A DNA stretch of 6,240 bases from Actinomycetes bacterium (GTDB taxonomy: Bacteria; Actinomycetota; Actinomycetes; Actinomycetales; Demequinaceae), in contig JAEZXC010000130.1 in NCBI GenBank assembly GCA_023442845.1, forward strand, positions 1-6,240. The letters are read 5' to 3'. Shown piece by piece: positions 6,238 to 6,240 of the stretch; within the stretch, counting starts at the first letter, position 1, and each line of letters opens with the position of its first letter. Below the pieces are notes generated by a model. It was not told the origin of the DNA. It was given only the letters and a program-made list of their open reading frames with translations, and made no database searches. Both the position numbers and the translations under genes were made by a program.

Positions 6238-6240
6238 GTC

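Overview
The window looks like chromosomal DNA from a high-GC Gram-positive bacterium, most likely an actinomycete of the Micrococcales type. This is inferred from the GC-rich third codon positions of the main genes, a tRNA gene without an encoded CCA tail, and the resemblance of every recognisable protein to actinobacterial family members. No species is assigned. I see no insertion sequence, integrase, CRISPR array or prophage gene.

Layout, left to right. (1) At the left edge, on the minus strand, lies what may be the N-terminus of a membrane or exported protein running out of the window. (2) Bases 105-292 hold no gene, only small symmetrical motifs in front of the tRNA. (3) A plus-strand tRNA-Arg(UCU) occupies 293-365. 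(4) A minus-strand ChaA-type calcium(sodium)/proton antiporter occupies 386-1507. (5) A 204-base divergent intergenic region (1508-1711) contains several palindromes that are candidate operators. (6) A plus-strand Old Yellow Enzyme of the YqjM/NamA type follows at 1712-2794. (7) A perfect 13-bp hairpin sits where this gene meets the convergent operon. (8) A minus-strand three-gene operon fills the rest, in transcription order: a PadR-family regulator (6237-5707), an ABC ATPase (5714-4992) and a ten-TM FtsX-type permease (4995-2815).

The three operon genes overlap head to tail, by 8 bases (regulator/ATPase) and 4 bases (ATPase/permease). They are therefore almost certainly co-transcribed and translationally coupled, forming a regulator-plus-transporter module in which the PadR protein probably represses its own operon. 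The permease has two similar-sized extracytoplasmic domains, which fits the mechanotransmission (MacB/LolC/Bce-like) class of ABC systems more than a classical importer. Its substrate cannot be read from sequence. The antiporter and the flavoenzyme share a divergent promoter region but no obvious pathway. The window is mostly ordinary housekeeping and accessory transport; the PadR-ABC module is the part most worth following up.
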